This document shows, piece by piece, positions 8,286-17,141 of a stretch of DNA of 62,907 nucleotides. Both the position numbers and the translations under genes were made by a program. This DNA comes from Chlorobaculum thiosulfatiphilum (GTDB lineage: Bacteria > Bacteroidota > Chlorobiia > Chlorobiales > Chlorobiaceae). Location: the NCBI RefSeq assembly GCF_006265165.1, contig NZ_VDCH01000012.1:1-62907 (forward strand), read 5' to 3'. A model generated the notes under the pieces. That model was not told the DNA's origin. It made no database searches and saw only the letters and a program-made list of their open reading frames with translations. Numbering within the stretch: position 1 is the first letter of the stretch; each line of letters begins with the position of its first letter.

Positions 8286-9629
8286 TCAGAGTCGGCAGAT
8301 GCCGAATTTCTGCTCGTCATCCCCTCTTCTCGGACGGTCGTCGAGCGGCACGTAGTGGCGGCACTCCTCGCCAAGATAGATCTGGCGCGGGCGGGCGATC
8401 TTCTGCTCCGGATCCTTGACGTGCTCGATCCACTGGGCAAGCCATCCCGGAACACGCCCGATAGCGAATAGCACCGGGAACATCTCGGTCGGAAAGCCCA
8501 TCGCCTGGTAGATGAGGCCGGAGTAGAAATCGACGTTCGGGTAGAGTTTGCGACCGATGAAGTAATCGTCCTCCAGCGCGATCCGTTCCAGCTCGATGGC
8601 AATGTCGAGCAACGGGTTCCGTCCGGTCTCCTCGAAAACGTCGAAGGCGATCTTCTTGATGATTCGCGCCCTCGGATCGTAATTTTTATAGACGCGGTGG
8701 CCGAAGCCCATGAGCCGTCCCTCGCCGCTCTTGACCGACCGGATGAACTCCGGGATTTTATCGACGGAGCCGATCTGCTTGAGCATGTGGATCACCGCTT
8801 CGTTGGCGCCACCGTGCAGCGGGCCGTAGAGCGCGGCGCAACCGGCGGCGATCGCCGAGTAGGGATCGACCATCGAGCTGCTCACCGAGCGAACGGCGTT
8901 GGTCGAGCAGTTCTGCTCGTGGTCGGCATGGAGAATGAAAAGTACGTCGAGCGCATGTTCCAGCACCGGATTGGGCTTGTAGCTCCGCTCCGTCATGCGG
9001 AACATCATGGAAAGGAAGTTGCCCGCGTAGCTCAGGTCGTTGTCGGGCAGCACGTACGGAAAACCGAGGCTGTGCCGGAAGCTCATCGCCGCGAGCGTCG
9101 GCATCTTGCCGATCAGCCGCCGCACCTGAAGCTTGCGCGACTCCTCCTGGCCGACATTTTTGGCGTCGGGATAGAAGGTCGAAAGCGCGCCCACCGTGCC
9201 AACGAGAATGCCCATCGGGTGGGCGTCGTAGCGGAAGCCATCCATGAACTTGGTCAGGTTGGCGTGGGTCATGGTGTGGTGGCGGATGTTGTAGGTCCAG
9301 ACGGCGAGACGCTCCTTGTCCGGAAGCTCGCCCTTGATGAGCAGGTAAGCCGTTTCGAGGAACGAGCTTTTTTCGGCGAGCTGCTCAATCGGATAGCCGC
9401 GATAGCGCAGGATGCCCTTGTCACCATCGATGAAGGTGATCGTGCTCTTGCAGGAGCAGGTGTTCAGAAACGCGGGGTCGTAGCCGAGAAGGCCGAAATC
9501 ATCCTCCGACTCCTTGATCTTGCGAAGATCCATGCTGCGGATGGTGCCGTTTTCAATCGGAAGTTCGTACGATTTGCCGGTACGGTTATCGATGATCGTC
9601 AGCGAATTGCGGTGGTCTGAATCGCTCAT
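8286..9629 (-). CDS. gltA: Citrate synthase
   Basis: Condenses acetyl-CoA and oxaloacetate to citrate in the cytoplasm. The protein has 447 residues from ATG 9629 (MSDSDHRNSL); the frame is open 21 codons further but the family start fits here. Visible motifs: LRYRGYPIEQLA, HADHEQNCSTNAVR and GPLHGGANEAV with the active-site histidines, GFGHRVYKNYDPRA, and the C-terminal aspartate in YSGLIYQAMGFP. Length and sequence are of the hexameric bacterial type, with a loop that can respond to NADH. Green sulfur bacteria fix CO2 by the reverse TCA cycle with ATP-citrate lyase, so this enzyme runs against the main flux and is probably used for mixotrophic acetate use or glutamate supply (inference). 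Confidence 0.93.
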   Translation of the reverse strand: MSDSDHRNSLTIIDNRTGKSYELPIENGTIRSMDLRKIKESEDDFGLLGYDPAFLNTCSCKSTITFIDGDKGILRYRGYPIEQLAEKSSFLETAYLLIKGELPDKERLAVWTYNIRHHTMTHANLTKFMDGFRYDAHPMGILVGTVGALSTFYPDAKNVGQEESRKLQVRRLIGKMPTLAAMSFRHSLGFPYVLPDNDLSYAGNFLSMMFRMTERSYKPNPVLEHALDVLFILHADHEQNCSTNAVRSVSSSMVDPYSAIAAGCAALYGPLHGGANEAVIHMLKQIGSVDKIPEFIRSVKSGEGRLMGFGHRVYKNYDPRARIIKKIAFDVFEETGRNPLLDIAIELERIALEDDYFIGRKLYPNVDFYSGLIYQAMGFPTEMFPVLFAIGRVPGWLAQWIEHVKDPEQKIARPRQIYLGEECRHYVPLDDRPRRGDDEQKFGICRL

Positions 9630-9800
9630 GAGCGTGTGACATTTTGCGTTTACAGAAATAAGAACGCCTCCGGAAGCAAGGCTTGCCGTCACTACGGCTG
9701 TAAATTTAAAAAACTCCCGGCATTATCCTTGTTCCCGTCACGCGGTTCTGCCCTTCCGGCTCATGTGTGATGGCAATTCGCGACAAAAAAGAAATTTTTT

Positions 9801-9829
9801 TTGGAAACAACGATCCCGTTTTCTACATT
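9801..9829 (+). promoter_or_regulatory. Likely sigma-70 promoter of tRNA-Asp
   Basis: A TTGGAA -35 element (9801-9806) and a TACATT -10 element (9824-9829) are spaced by exactly 17 bases, and the tRNA starts 19 bases after the -10. The call rests on spacing and box match only. Confidence 0.5.
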
Positions 9830-9847
9830 TGTCCACCCAAAAGGAAC

Positions 9848-9922
9848 GGAGCTGTAGCTCAGTCTGGTTAGAGCGCCTGCCTGTCACGTAGGAGGTCGCG
9901 GGTTCGAGCCCCGTCAGCTCCG
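9848..9922 (+). tRNA. tRNA-Asp (GTC)
   Basis: A 75-base cloverleaf. The acceptor stem GGAGCTG pairs with CAGCTCC, discriminator G73. The D arm contains TAGCTCAGTCTGGTTAGAG, the anticodon loop CTGTCAC has GTC at 9883-9885, and the T arm is GGGTTCGAGCCCC. CCA is not encoded (CAC follows). G73, the C-rich anticodon stem and the GTC anticodon are the identity elements of bacterial tRNA-Asp. Confidence 0.96.
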
Positions 9923-9940
9923 CACCGTTTTCCCCGAAAA

Positions 9941-9967
9941 GCCTCTGGAAAACCAGAGGCTTTTTTT
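9941..9967 (+). terminator. Rho-independent terminator after tRNA-Asp
   Basis: A perfect 8-bp stem (GCCTCTGG, AAAA loop, CCAGAGGC) is followed directly by seven T. It sits 18 bases past the tRNA and also ahead of the convergent heavy-metal-domain gene, on whose strand a shorter T run (CTTTTC) follows the stem, so it may act both ways. Confidence 0.85.
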
Positions 9968-9993
9968 ATTTCAGGAATTGCGCCACTCGGCCT

Positions 9994-10200
9994 TCACGCA
10001 GTTACCCTGAATCCCTGCCCCTCGATCACCTTTTTGATCGATTCGAGATCGGCCTTCGACTCGTCGTACTCGACTTCGACCACGCCCTTCTGATGGGAGG
10101 CGCTGGCTTTTTGTACCCCCTCCATCTCTTCGAGCGCTTCGCTGACCAGCATTTCGCAGCCGGAACAGCGCATTCCGCTGACATGTATTTCCGTTTTCAT
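9994..10200 (-). CDS. Heavy-metal-associated (HMA) domain protein, CopZ-like
   Basis: A 68-residue single-domain protein with the metal-binding motif GMRCSGC (residues 9-15) in the first loop of the ferredoxin-like HMA fold, and the usual IEGQGFRV end. Such proteins pass copper(I) or a similar soft metal to P-type ATPases or act as a buffer. No ATPase lies next to it, so the metal is not fixed by context; mercury (MerP-like without signal peptide) is an alternative. Monocistronic, convergent with the tRNA. Confidence 0.82.
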   Translation of the reverse strand: MKTEIHVSGMRCSGCEMLVSEALEEMEGVQKASASHQKGVVEVEYDESKADLESIKKVIEGQGFRVTA

Positions 10201-10350
10201 GACTCTGTTGTTTTATTGTTGAATCAAAACGCCGGGCGCTTTCGGAAAAGTGTGGAAAAAATCGGCCTCCGCCAACATCATGCTTCGCCCTGCCCGGCGA
10301 AAACCGCAATGGAATGAGGGAGTTAGCAGAAAAATAAACCAGTCGCTATA

Positions 10351-10974
10351 TTGAAGCCTATGACACGAAGCCCGAAAACATACCGCCGCGTCGCGGCCCT
10401 CTTGCGCCCGCTCCTCATTCTGCTTTGCCTTGCCGGACTCTCCGCCTGCAATAACAAGGAGGCCCGCATCGAGGAGTTGCAGCAGGAGGTCTGGCAACAT
10501 CCGGAAGATGCGCGAGGCTACCTGAACCTCGGCAAGGAGTACGCCCGCCAGCAGCGCTACGACGACGCCATCCAGGCGTACCGCCGCGCCATCGGCCTGG
10601 AACCCGGTCTCGACGAGGCATACTCGGCGATCGGCGCTGCCTATTTCGACAAAAAGGAATTCAACTCGGCGCTGCCCTGGATGCAGAAGCGGGTCGAGAT
10701 CGCGCCGGACGACTCGCTCCGCCAGTTCGACCTCGGCAACGTCTATTTCCAGCTCAATCGCTATGACAACGCGATTGCTTCATACCAGAAAGCGATCGAC
10801 AACAGCTACTCCTTCCAGGAGGCGTACTACTCGATGGCGGTCTGTTACATCAAGATTGGAAAAATCGACGAAGCCCGAAAAATCCATAAATGGCTTCAGA
10901 ATAAAAACAATTATCTTGCCGTCTCCCTTGAGAGGCACCTGCAGAACGATGTGCCTGACAAGGCCGGAAAATGA
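10351..10974 (+). CDS. TPR-repeat lipoprotein
   Basis: A 207-residue protein with a lipoprotein signal peptide: basic N-terminus, a leucine-rich helix, and the lipobox LSAC with Cys at about residue 33. The mature part has at least four tetratricopeptide repeats (for example ARGYLNLGKEYARQQ, DEAYSAIGAAYFD, SLRQFDLGNVYFQL), a scaffold for protein contacts, probably facing the periplasm. ATG 10360 is an equally good start. It ends about 40 bases before the chosen menF start, so it may be in one transcript with menF-menD, but I see no functional link. Confidence 0.82.
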   Translation: MKPMTRSPKTYRRVAALLRPLLILLCLAGLSACNNKEARIEELQQEVWQHPEDARGYLNLGKEYARQQRYDDAIQAYRRAIGLEPGLDEAYSAIGAAYFDKKEFNSALPWMQKRVEIAPDDSLRQFDLGNVYFQLNRYDNAIASYQKAIDNSYSFQEAYYSMAVCYIKIGKIDEARKIHKWLQNKNNYLAVSLERHLQNDVPDKAGK

Positions 10975-11011
10975 ACCTCGTAATCCCGTGCCGGCGGACG
11001 ACAGTTTCTTT

Positions 11012-12394
11012 ATGATGCAAAAGGCGCTTCAACTCCTCGAAGAATCGGTAAAAGCCGCGATGCGGCAACGAGACGGCTCACCTGCCGTTAGCGGGCAGCC
11101 GGTGCTGGAGCGCTTCACCGCGCCGCTCGGCGAGGTTGACGCCACGCGGTGGCTGTCGGCGCAGAGGCTCTTCCCGAGGCTCTTCTGGATGAACCGCGAG
11201 AAGAGCGAATGGATTGCCGGTATTGGAGAGGCTGATCGCATCGAGATTTCCGAAACCGGCCCCAACGATCGCAGCTTTCTGGTGCTCGACGAGGCGATGC
11301 AGCGGAAAAATCCGCACGCCCGATACATCGGCGGGTTCTGCTTCAACAATCTTCAGAAACAGAATGATCTCTGGAAGGCTTTCAGCCCCGGACTGTTCAT
11401 CCTGCCGCTCGTCAGCGTCGAGTACCGCGACGGCCAGGCATCGATGAGCTGCTCGATGTGGCTGAAGCCCGGCGACGACCGTCAGAAAGCGCTCGAACAA
11501 CTCTTGCTGACCCTGTCGGAGGTATCCGCCGGTGACGCGCCAGAGGCTCCCGCGATTCCGGAAGTGACGCAGGTCGCCTACTGCCCCGACAAGACTCGAT
11601 GGATCGAAAACTGCGAGACCATCCTGAGAAATTTCGACGAGGGCAAACTCGACAAGGTGATCCTCGCCCGCCAGACCGAACTCTCCTTCGCGGGCAAGGT
11701 TCCGGCAATCCGCTTTTTGCTCGACTATCCTTTTCCGGAGAACACCGCTTACCGTTTCTACTTCGAGCCGGCCGAGGGCCACGCCTTTGTCAGCTTCACG
11801 CCCGAGCGGCTCTACCGCCGCGATGGCGACATGCTCGAAACCGAAGCGCTCGCGGGCACCGTCACCAAGGAGGCGCTCAAGGCGGACGACAGCGCCGCTT
11901 CCGAGTTGCTGCTCAACTCCGAAAAGGACATCCGGGAGCATCGCTTCGTCAAGGACACGATTTACCGCGAGTTGCAGCCGGTGTGCAGCGACATCGACAT
12001 GCAAGAGCAGGTGGGCGTGCTCCAGCTCAACCGCCTCGCCCATCTCCTGGCCAGATGCAAGGCCAGGCTTCTTCCCGAGTTCAGCAACGACAGCACCGTG
12101 CTGCGCCAGCTCCATCCGACTCCGGCGGTCGGAGGCGTACCGAGGGAAAAGGCGATGTCGCTGATTCTGTCGATCGAGCCGTTCTGCCGTGGCTGGTACG
12201 CCGCGCCGGTGGGCTGGCTCAGCCGCGACGCCGCAGAGTTCGCGGTCGGCATCCGCTCGGCGCTCGTCAATGACGACAAGGTCTATCTCTATTCCGGCGC
12301 AGGGCTGGTTCGGGGATCGAATCCGGAATCGGAGTGGGAGGAGGTCGATCAGAAGATCGGGGACATTATGGCCATAACGCAGCAGACCTCATGA
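11012..12394 (+). CDS. menF: Isochorismate synthase
   Basis: Converts chorismate to isochorismate, the first committed step of menaquinone synthesis, in the cytoplasm. The protein has about 460 residues. The C-terminal chorismate-binding domain is clear: KVILARQTEL, FVSFTPERLYRR, ETEALAGTV, LHPTPAVGG, and YSGAGLVRGSNPESEWEE with the magnesium-binding acidic residues. The start is uncertain: ATG 11012 or 11015 fit family length, and ATG 10949 would overlap the TPR gene; none has a strong ribosome-binding site. menD begins 8 bases after the stop, so menF-menD form an operon. Confidence 0.9.
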   Translation: MMQKALQLLEESVKAAMRQRDGSPAVSGQPVLERFTAPLGEVDATRWLSAQRLFPRLFWMNREKSEWIAGIGEADRIEISETGPNDRSFLVLDEAMQRKNPHARYIGGFCFNNLQKQNDLWKAFSPGLFILPLVSVEYRDGQASMSCSMWLKPGDDRQKALEQLLLTLSEVSAGDAPEAPAIPEVTQVAYCPDKTRWIENCETILRNFDEGKLDKVILARQTELSFAGKVPAIRFLLDYPFPENTAYRFYFEPAEGHAFVSFTPERLYRRDGDMLETEALAGTVTKEALKADDSAASELLLNSEKDIREHRFVKDTIYRELQPVCSDIDMQEQVGVLQLNRLAHLLARCKARLLPEFSNDSTVLRQLHPTPAVGGVPREKAMSLILSIEPFCRGWYAAPVGWLSRDAAEFAVGIRSALVNDDKVYLYSGAGLVRGSNPESEWEEVDQKIGDIMAITQQTS

Positions 12395-12401
12395 AGCACC
12401 C

Positions 12402-14156
12402 ATGAACCACAAGCAGATCACCACGCTCTGGTGCGCGGTCATCGTCGAAGAACTGATCCGGCAGGGCGCCGGATTTTTCTGTATCTCCCCCGGCTCGCGC
12501 TCGACGCCGCTGACCCTCGCCGTGGCCTCGAACCAGAAGGCGCGATTCCGTATGTTCCCTGACGAGCGTTCGGCGGCATTTTACGCGCTCGGCTACGCAA
12601 AGGCGACCGGATTGCCCGCCGTGCTCGTCTGCACCTCCGGCACCGCCGTGGCCAACTACTTCCCCGCCGTCGTCGAAGCCTCGGCGGACTCGCAGCCGAT
12701 GCTCGTGCTCTCGGCTGACCGCCCCTTCGAGCTGCTCGAATGCGGCGCGAACCAGACTATCCGCCAGCAGGATATTTTCGGCGGCTACACCCGCTGGAGC
12801 TTCGAGTTGCCCGAACCCGGCATGGCGACGCCGCTCGCCTCGCTGCTCTCGACGGTGGACCAAGCCGTCCGCAAAAGCCTCGGCTCGCCCGCTGGGCCGG
12901 TGCATCTGAACCTGCCCTTCCGCGAACCGCTCGAACCCGAAGCGCCCGACTTTGCCCATCCGTGGGCCGCGCCGCTCGAAGCGTGGCGAGCCTCCGGCGA
13001 GCCGTGGAACAGGTTCTCGCTACCGCTGCACGAACCGGCGGCGGAGAGCATCGTGACTTTACGGGAGCTTCTGGCGCAAGCCGAGCGTCCGCTGCTGGTC
13101 GCCGGGAATCTCGGCAGCCTCGCGGACGCCGAGGCCGTGGCGACGCTCGCCGAATCGCTCGGCGTGCCGCTCCTGGCCGATCTCACCTCCGGCGTCCGGC
13201 TCTCGGCGAACTGCGCGCCGTGGCAGCTCGCCTTCCAGAACGAAGCCTTTACGGATAAATTCCGGCCCGACGCGGTGCTCCATTTCGGTGGCCCGCTCAT
13301 CGGCAAGCAACCGGCGCTCGCTATCCGCAAACATCCGCCGCTGCACTACGTCGTCGTGCGTGAACATCCCGGCCGCTTCGGCCCCGACCACAACGTCACG
13401 CTGAGCATCGAAGCCGCGCCCGCCTCGGTCGCTTCGGCGCTCGCCGGATGCCGCAAACCTGCGGAGACGAACGGTTGCGCCGATCTCTTTTCGGACGTTG
13501 CCAGCGCGATTGACGCAGTGGCCTGCTCGCCGGATGAGCCGGTCAACGAAATCTCCGCGCCTCGCATCGTTTCGGCGCTCACCGGCGGCGAGCACGCACT
13601 CTTCGTCTCGAACAGTATGCCCGCGCGTGACATGGATCTGTACGCCGCGCCGGTGGCGCACAAGCCGTTGCCGGTGGCGCTCAATCGCGGCGTCAGCGGC
13701 ATCGACGGCATCATCTCGACCGCCGCCGGATTCTCAGCGGGCCTCGGCAAACCCGCGACGCTGCTCATCGGCGACATCTCGTTCCTGCACGACCTGAACG
13801 CTCTTTCACTGCTCGGCCAACCGTGGAATCCGCTCATCGTCATCGTGCTGAACAACCACGGCGGCGGCATCTTCTCGTTCCTGCCCATCGCCTCGCAAAC
13901 CGACCGGCTCGACGAGTGCTTCGCCACGCCGCAAAACTTCAGCGTCGAATCCGCCGCCCGCACCTTCGGCCTCGGCTACGCCTGCCCGGCAACGAACCGC
14001 GACTTCACGAAACTCTACGCCGAAGCGCTCGAACGGAAAGAAAGCCTCGTCATCGAAGTCAAAAGCGACCGGCAGCAAAACTTCCTCCTGCATCGCGCAA
14101 TCAAGGCAAAACTCGACCCGATTTTCGAGATCGCCGACGGCTTCGGCAATGCCTGA
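12402..14156 (+). CDS. menD: SEPHCHC synthase
   Basis: Thiamine-diphosphate enzyme that joins 2-oxoglutarate-derived succinic semialdehyde to isochorismate, step 2 of menaquinone synthesis. The protein has 584 residues. The N-terminal Pyr domain has ISPGSRSTPLTLA and FYALGYAKATG, followed by VLVCTSGTAVANYFPAVVEA and the domain DRPFELLECGANQ. The C-terminal PP domain binds the cofactor through GDISFLHDLN and NNHGGGIFSFLP. It follows menF by 7 bases. The later genes menH and menB-C-E lie 14-20 kb downstream on the same strand, past the accessory island. Confidence 0.95.
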   Translation: MNHKQITTLWCAVIVEELIRQGAGFFCISPGSRSTPLTLAVASNQKARFRMFPDERSAAFYALGYAKATGLPAVLVCTSGTAVANYFPAVVEASADSQPMLVLSADRPFELLECGANQTIRQQDIFGGYTRWSFELPEPGMATPLASLLSTVDQAVRKSLGSPAGPVHLNLPFREPLEPEAPDFAHPWAAPLEAWRASGEPWNRFSLPLHEPAAESIVTLRELLAQAERPLLVAGNLGSLADAEAVATLAESLGVPLLADLTSGVRLSANCAPWQLAFQNEAFTDKFRPDAVLHFGGPLIGKQPALAIRKHPPLHYVVVREHPGRFGPDHNVTLSIEAAPASVASALAGCRKPAETNGCADLFSDVASAIDAVACSPDEPVNEISAPRIVSALTGGEHALFVSNSMPARDMDLYAAPVAHKPLPVALNRGVSGIDGIISTAAGFSAGLGKPATLLIGDISFLHDLNALSLLGQPWNPLIVIVLNNHGGGIFSFLPIASQTDRLDECFATPQNFSVESAARTFGLGYACPATNRDFTKLYAEALERKESLVIEVKSDRQQNFLLHRAIKAKLDPIFEIADGFGNA

Positions 14157-14217
14157 CTTCTGCAAGCAACGTATCGCATAATCGGATAAAGGCGGCCACG
14201 AGAGACCGCCCTGCAGG

Positions 14218-14583
14218 TCACTGGCCCGGCGTATCCCTCGACAGCAGATAGTCCCTCAAGACAACGGCATGGTTGCACTCGGTGTCACGAGCCGCGTACA
14301 GCAGCGTCACCCGCTCCTTGCGCGCCAGCTCGACCAAACCCGCCACAACCTCCGGCTTTCCCGCAAGCTCTTCGAGATAGCGCCGCCGGAACTCATCGAA
14401 CCTTGCCGGATCATGCCCGAACCATTTCCGCAGCGTGGCGCCCGGAGCGACCTCTTTCAGCCACATCGAGGCTTGAACCCGCTCCCGGCTCAACCCCCGC
14501 GGCCAGAGACGGTCAACAAGCACGCGACACCCGTCTTCCGGTAACGCAGGCTCATACACCCGCTTTATCCTGATGTCTCTCAC
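14218..14583 (-). CDS. DUF488 family protein
   Basis: A 121-residue conserved protein with the family motifs IKRVYEPA, GCRVLVDRLWPRGL and the C-terminal LLYAARDTECNHAVVL. Function unproven; the family is often annotated as a possible uroporphyrin-related or nuclease-like protein without support. Convergent with menD, about 60 bases apart. Its N-terminus faces the rhodanese gene with about 200 bp between them. Confidence 0.82.
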   Translation of the reverse strand: MRDIRIKRVYEPALPEDGCRVLVDRLWPRGLSRERVQASMWLKEVAPGATLRKWFGHDPARFDEFRRRYLEELAGKPEVVAGLVELARKERVTLLYAARDTECNHAVVLRDYLLSRDTPGQ

Positions 14584-14780
14584 GCAATTGAACTCCTCTG
14601 TTTTTTCAAAAATTATATATCACTTTATACTTGCAAAAAACGCTTTAGTTTATCATATAATCGCATGGTTCTACGGCATTCCCAAAAACACGATCTGCTT
14701 ACCCTGTTTCCCTTCAAGGCACATCGAGTTTAACGCCGAACTATCCACTGACGTCACAACTTTCAAACCAGCATACCCTT

Positions 14781-15296
14781 ATGAAAAAAATCGTCTCCCT
14801 GCTCGTCACGCTCTTTTTCATTTCGACAAGCCTGCTTCACGCCGCATCATTCGATCCATCACAGCTTCCGGCAGGAAAGCGAACCATCGCTGGCAAATAC
14901 CTTTCCGCAAAAGAGACGTATGAAATGGTGGTGGCAAATCCCAAAAAAGTGCTTTTCGTCGATGTCAGGACGCCTGCCGAAACCCGGTTTGTGGGCATCG
15001 CCGACCCGGTCAACCTGAACATTCCCTACATGCTCGATGACTACTCGAGCTGGGACCGCAAGAAAAACCGCTTCCAGATGAACCCGAACTCAGCCTTCGC
15101 CACGAAAATCGCCGATGCGATGGCCACGCATGGTTTGAAGAAAAGCGACCCGGTCATTCTGATGTGCCGCTCGGGCGACCGTAGCGCCGCCGCCGCAAAC
15201 CTGCTCACCAATGCCGGTTATACCAACGTCTATTCGGTGTATGATGGTTTCGAAGGCGACATGAGCAAGGAGGGACGCCGCTCCGTCAACGGCTGA
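14781..15296 (+). CDS. Periplasmic rhodanese-like protein, ends at an in-frame TGA
   Basis: A 171-residue exported rhodanese-domain protein. A signal peptide (MKKIVSLLVTLFFISTSLLHA) is followed by the domain with FVDVRTPAE and the active-site loop CRSGDRS, where the cysteine (about residue 127) carries persulfide sulfur. Such proteins may take part in sulfur-compound handling, which fits a sulfide-oxidising phototroph (inference). The stop TGA at 15294-15296 is followed in the same frame by 20 more sense codons reading KNANLPWGYKLD...YLPK and then TAA at 15357-15359. Family members, as I recall them, continue NGWKN...LPWSYKLD, so TGA sits where a tryptophan TGG is expected. Confidence 0.82.
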   Translation: MKKIVSLLVTLFFISTSLLHAASFDPSQLPAGKRTIAGKYLSAKETYEMVVANPKKVLFVDVRTPAETRFVGIADPVNLNIPYMLDDYSSWDRKKNRFQMNPNSAFATKIADAMATHGLKKSDPVILMCRSGDRSAAAANLLTNAGYTNVYSVYDGFEGDMSKEGRRSVNG

Positions 15297-15371
15297 AAAA
15301 ACGCCAATCTACCCTGGGGCTACAAGCTCGACCAGCAGAGGGCGTACCTGCCGAAGTAAGATTTTACGCCG

Positions 15372-15409
15372 CTCGCCGGAGGCGTCGCGCTGACGAGGCC
15401 TCCGGCGAG
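15372..15409. terminator. GC-rich stem-loop between convergent genes
   Basis: A perfect 12-bp inverted repeat (CTCGCCGGAGGC at 15372-15383, complement at 15398-15409) with a 14-base loop lies between the rhodanese gene and the convergent N-acetyltransferase. There is no T run, so it may end transcription with Rho or only protect mRNA ends. Confidence 0.4.
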
Positions 15410-15428
15410 AGTTGCATGGGCATGGCGA

Positions 15429-16199
15429 TCAACGGTCGCTATTCAGCAAAAAGCGCGTCCGCAACAGCTCCCCGACCTCTTCCTGATTGACAATCTTCTC
15501 CTCCACCCGCCCTTCCGAAAAATTCCTGAAGCGCTCGCCGCTCAGTACCAGTTTGCCGGTTGGATGTTGCAAGACGGCGATCAGGCCCTGCGTGAAAATC
15601 GTATCGGGATGGGTCGCGTTGAGCCAGTTTGCAGGCTCGAAGTCCACCATCTCCTGCGGGCAGAGGTTGAATTCGTAGAGCTTCTTCCACTCGCCATCGA
15701 CGAGCGACTGCAACTGGTAATCGTGCTCCGACGCTATCGTCAGCCGGAAGGTGTCGAAATCCTGCTTCAACTCCCGGTCGAGCCAGCGGAGATCGATCGG
15801 CTCGCGAATGCCGAAACTCCCGAAGCCGAGGTCGCAGAGCCACTCCGCGCCATCGACGGCGGCGATAATCGCCACGTGGGTTTTCGGACGCCGGACGGCG
15901 TAGGTCATCGGACGCGCCGCCACGAGCCGGTACGGAATGCCGAGCGCTTCGAGCGCCATCGCGAAGAGACCGTTCACCTCGTAGCAGTAGCCGCCGCGCC
16001 GTCGCTCGACGATCTTGGCGCAGATCGCTTCGGGCGCGAGCGAGGGAACTTTGCCCGCCTGCACGTCGAGATTTTCGAACGGAACCGAACAGAGCTGGCA
16101 GCGCATCATACGCTTCAGCGTCTCGAAATCGGGCGACGGATCGCCCTCGAAGCCGATGCGAGCGAGATAGGAGGCGAGGTCGAAGTTGGCGGCTTTCAT
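15429..16199 (-). CDS. Arylamine N-acetyltransferase
   Basis: Transfers acetyl groups from acetyl-CoA to aromatic amines or hydrazines by a cysteine ping-pong mechanism. The protein has 256 residues. The catalytic triad is complete: Cys72 in RRRGGYCYEVNG, His108 in KTHVAII, and Asp123 in CDLGFGSFG. I prefer ATG 16199 over the GTG one codon upstream. It is read in the same direction as the DinB gene, about 60 bases downstream of it. Physiological substrate unknown. Confidence 0.93.
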   Translation of the reverse strand: MKAANFDLASYLARIGFEGDPSPDFETLKRMMRCQLCSVPFENLDVQAGKVPSLAPEAICAKIVERRRGGYCYEVNGLFAMALEALGIPYRLVAARPMTYAVRRPKTHVAIIAAVDGAEWLCDLGFGSFGIREPIDLRWLDRELKQDFDTFRLTIASEHDYQLQSLVDGEWKKLYEFNLCPQEMVDFEPANWLNATHPDTIFTQGLIAVLQHPTGKLVLSGERFRNFSEGRVEEKIVNQEEVGELLRTRFLLNSDR

Positions 16200-16259
16200 C
16201 ACTTATCCGAAGTTTTTTTAACAAAATACTGAATCTGAGGAGTCTGCTGACGTGCTGCG

Positions 16260-16784
16260 TCACTCCCGGTCAACGCCCGGCCACGCCGCTTCCGGCTTGT
16301 GCCGCCAGACCCAGGCGATGAAGTCGGTCATAGGTGGATCGACGCCGAGTTCGCGCAGCCGTGTGGCGACTTGCCCGCGATGGTAGGCGCTGTGCTGCGG
16401 AACCTGCACGAGCGTTTCGGCAAGCGTGTGCGCGGCGACCTCGAAGCCGAGCTTTGCGGTCGCCGTCTTCGACCACGGCAGCTCGACGACGCGCTCCAGC
16501 TCCGCCGGTGTCAGCGCTTCGAGAAAGCGCATCGATTCCTGATGGACGCCACGCGCGAACGCGCAGAGAGCGCGGAGATCAAGATCATCGGCCACTCGCG
16601 GATCGAGCGGACGGGCGAGCCACACGTCGAGAAAAATCTTCTGCACCACGTGCAAGTGCCGCAATTTGGCGAGGATAGACGCATCCGCAGCCGCCACGGG
16701 GTTGTCGGAAATCGTGGACAAAACCAGCACATCCGCCCAGCCCATGTGGCGGAACTGATCGAGAAGCAACGAAAGAGCGTCCAT
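16260..16784 (-). CDS. DinB family protein
   Basis: A 174-residue four-helix protein of the DinB/YfiT metal-binding fold. The typical second-half motif QHSAYHRGQVATRLRELG supplies two of the three metal-binding histidines; the first is probably in the HMGWAD or LRHLHVVQ helix. Members act as thiol-dependent transferases or are uncharacterised. The start ATG 16784 is at the first conserved helix (MDALSLLLDQFRHM). The frame is open further up, but that part is a shadow of the GNAT remnant. Confidence 0.82.
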   Translation of the reverse strand: MDALSLLLDQFRHMGWADVLVLSTISDNPVAAADASILAKLRHLHVVQKIFLDVWLARPLDPRVADDLDLRALCAFARGVHQESMRFLEALTPAELERVVELPWSKTATAKLGFEVAAHTLAETLVQVPQHSAYHRGQVATRLRELGVDPPMTDFIAWVWRHKPEAAWPGVDRE

Positions 16785-16845
16785 GACAGGTCGATTTATT
16801 ACAGGAGAACATCGTCTGAATGTAGAGAATTTTGGCGATACGATT

Positions 16846-16938
16846 TCAGAGCAACGCCCGCAACTTGCGGCCACTTGTTACTGCGGAGCCTTACTGTACG
16901 TAAATGTCGAGCGTCCGGTTGAACGAGGGAAGGGGGGG
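16846..16938 (-). pseudogene. Remnant of a GNAT acetyltransferase 3' end
   Basis: Read on the minus strand this stretch gives PPLPSFNRTLDIYVQ, a TAG/TAA-type stop, then GSAVTSGRKLRALL and a stop. It matches the last 30 or so residues of the intact GNAT gene at 20410-20898 (PPLPEFDRTLAFYEQ...GGRKLRVLL) at about 80 % base identity by eye, in one frame and with the same end. No acetyltransferase sequence lies upstream of it: the next gene is the RloC-like ATPase. So it is a displaced or decayed 3' end, not a gene. Confidence 0.78.
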
Positions 16939-17141
16939 ATGAGATTTTTTGTTGTTGAGACCCGAAAAAAAACGAGGGTTTTCAGATTGTTTTAATCGTG
17001 GTCATAACCTATTCCTTATAACGGTGACAATATAAAGCATTTGGCGATTTGAAACGCTTATCAATCAAGCCGCTTTATGTTTTGATAAATGTAATTATTT
17101 TCAAATTTTACACCATCCGCCAAATGAACTATATTTATAGG

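Noticed and set aside
16785-17141. Gene in the gap between DinB and the RloC-like ATPase
   Set aside because: Only the GNAT fragment and AT-rich DNA are present; the plus-strand frames here have no support.
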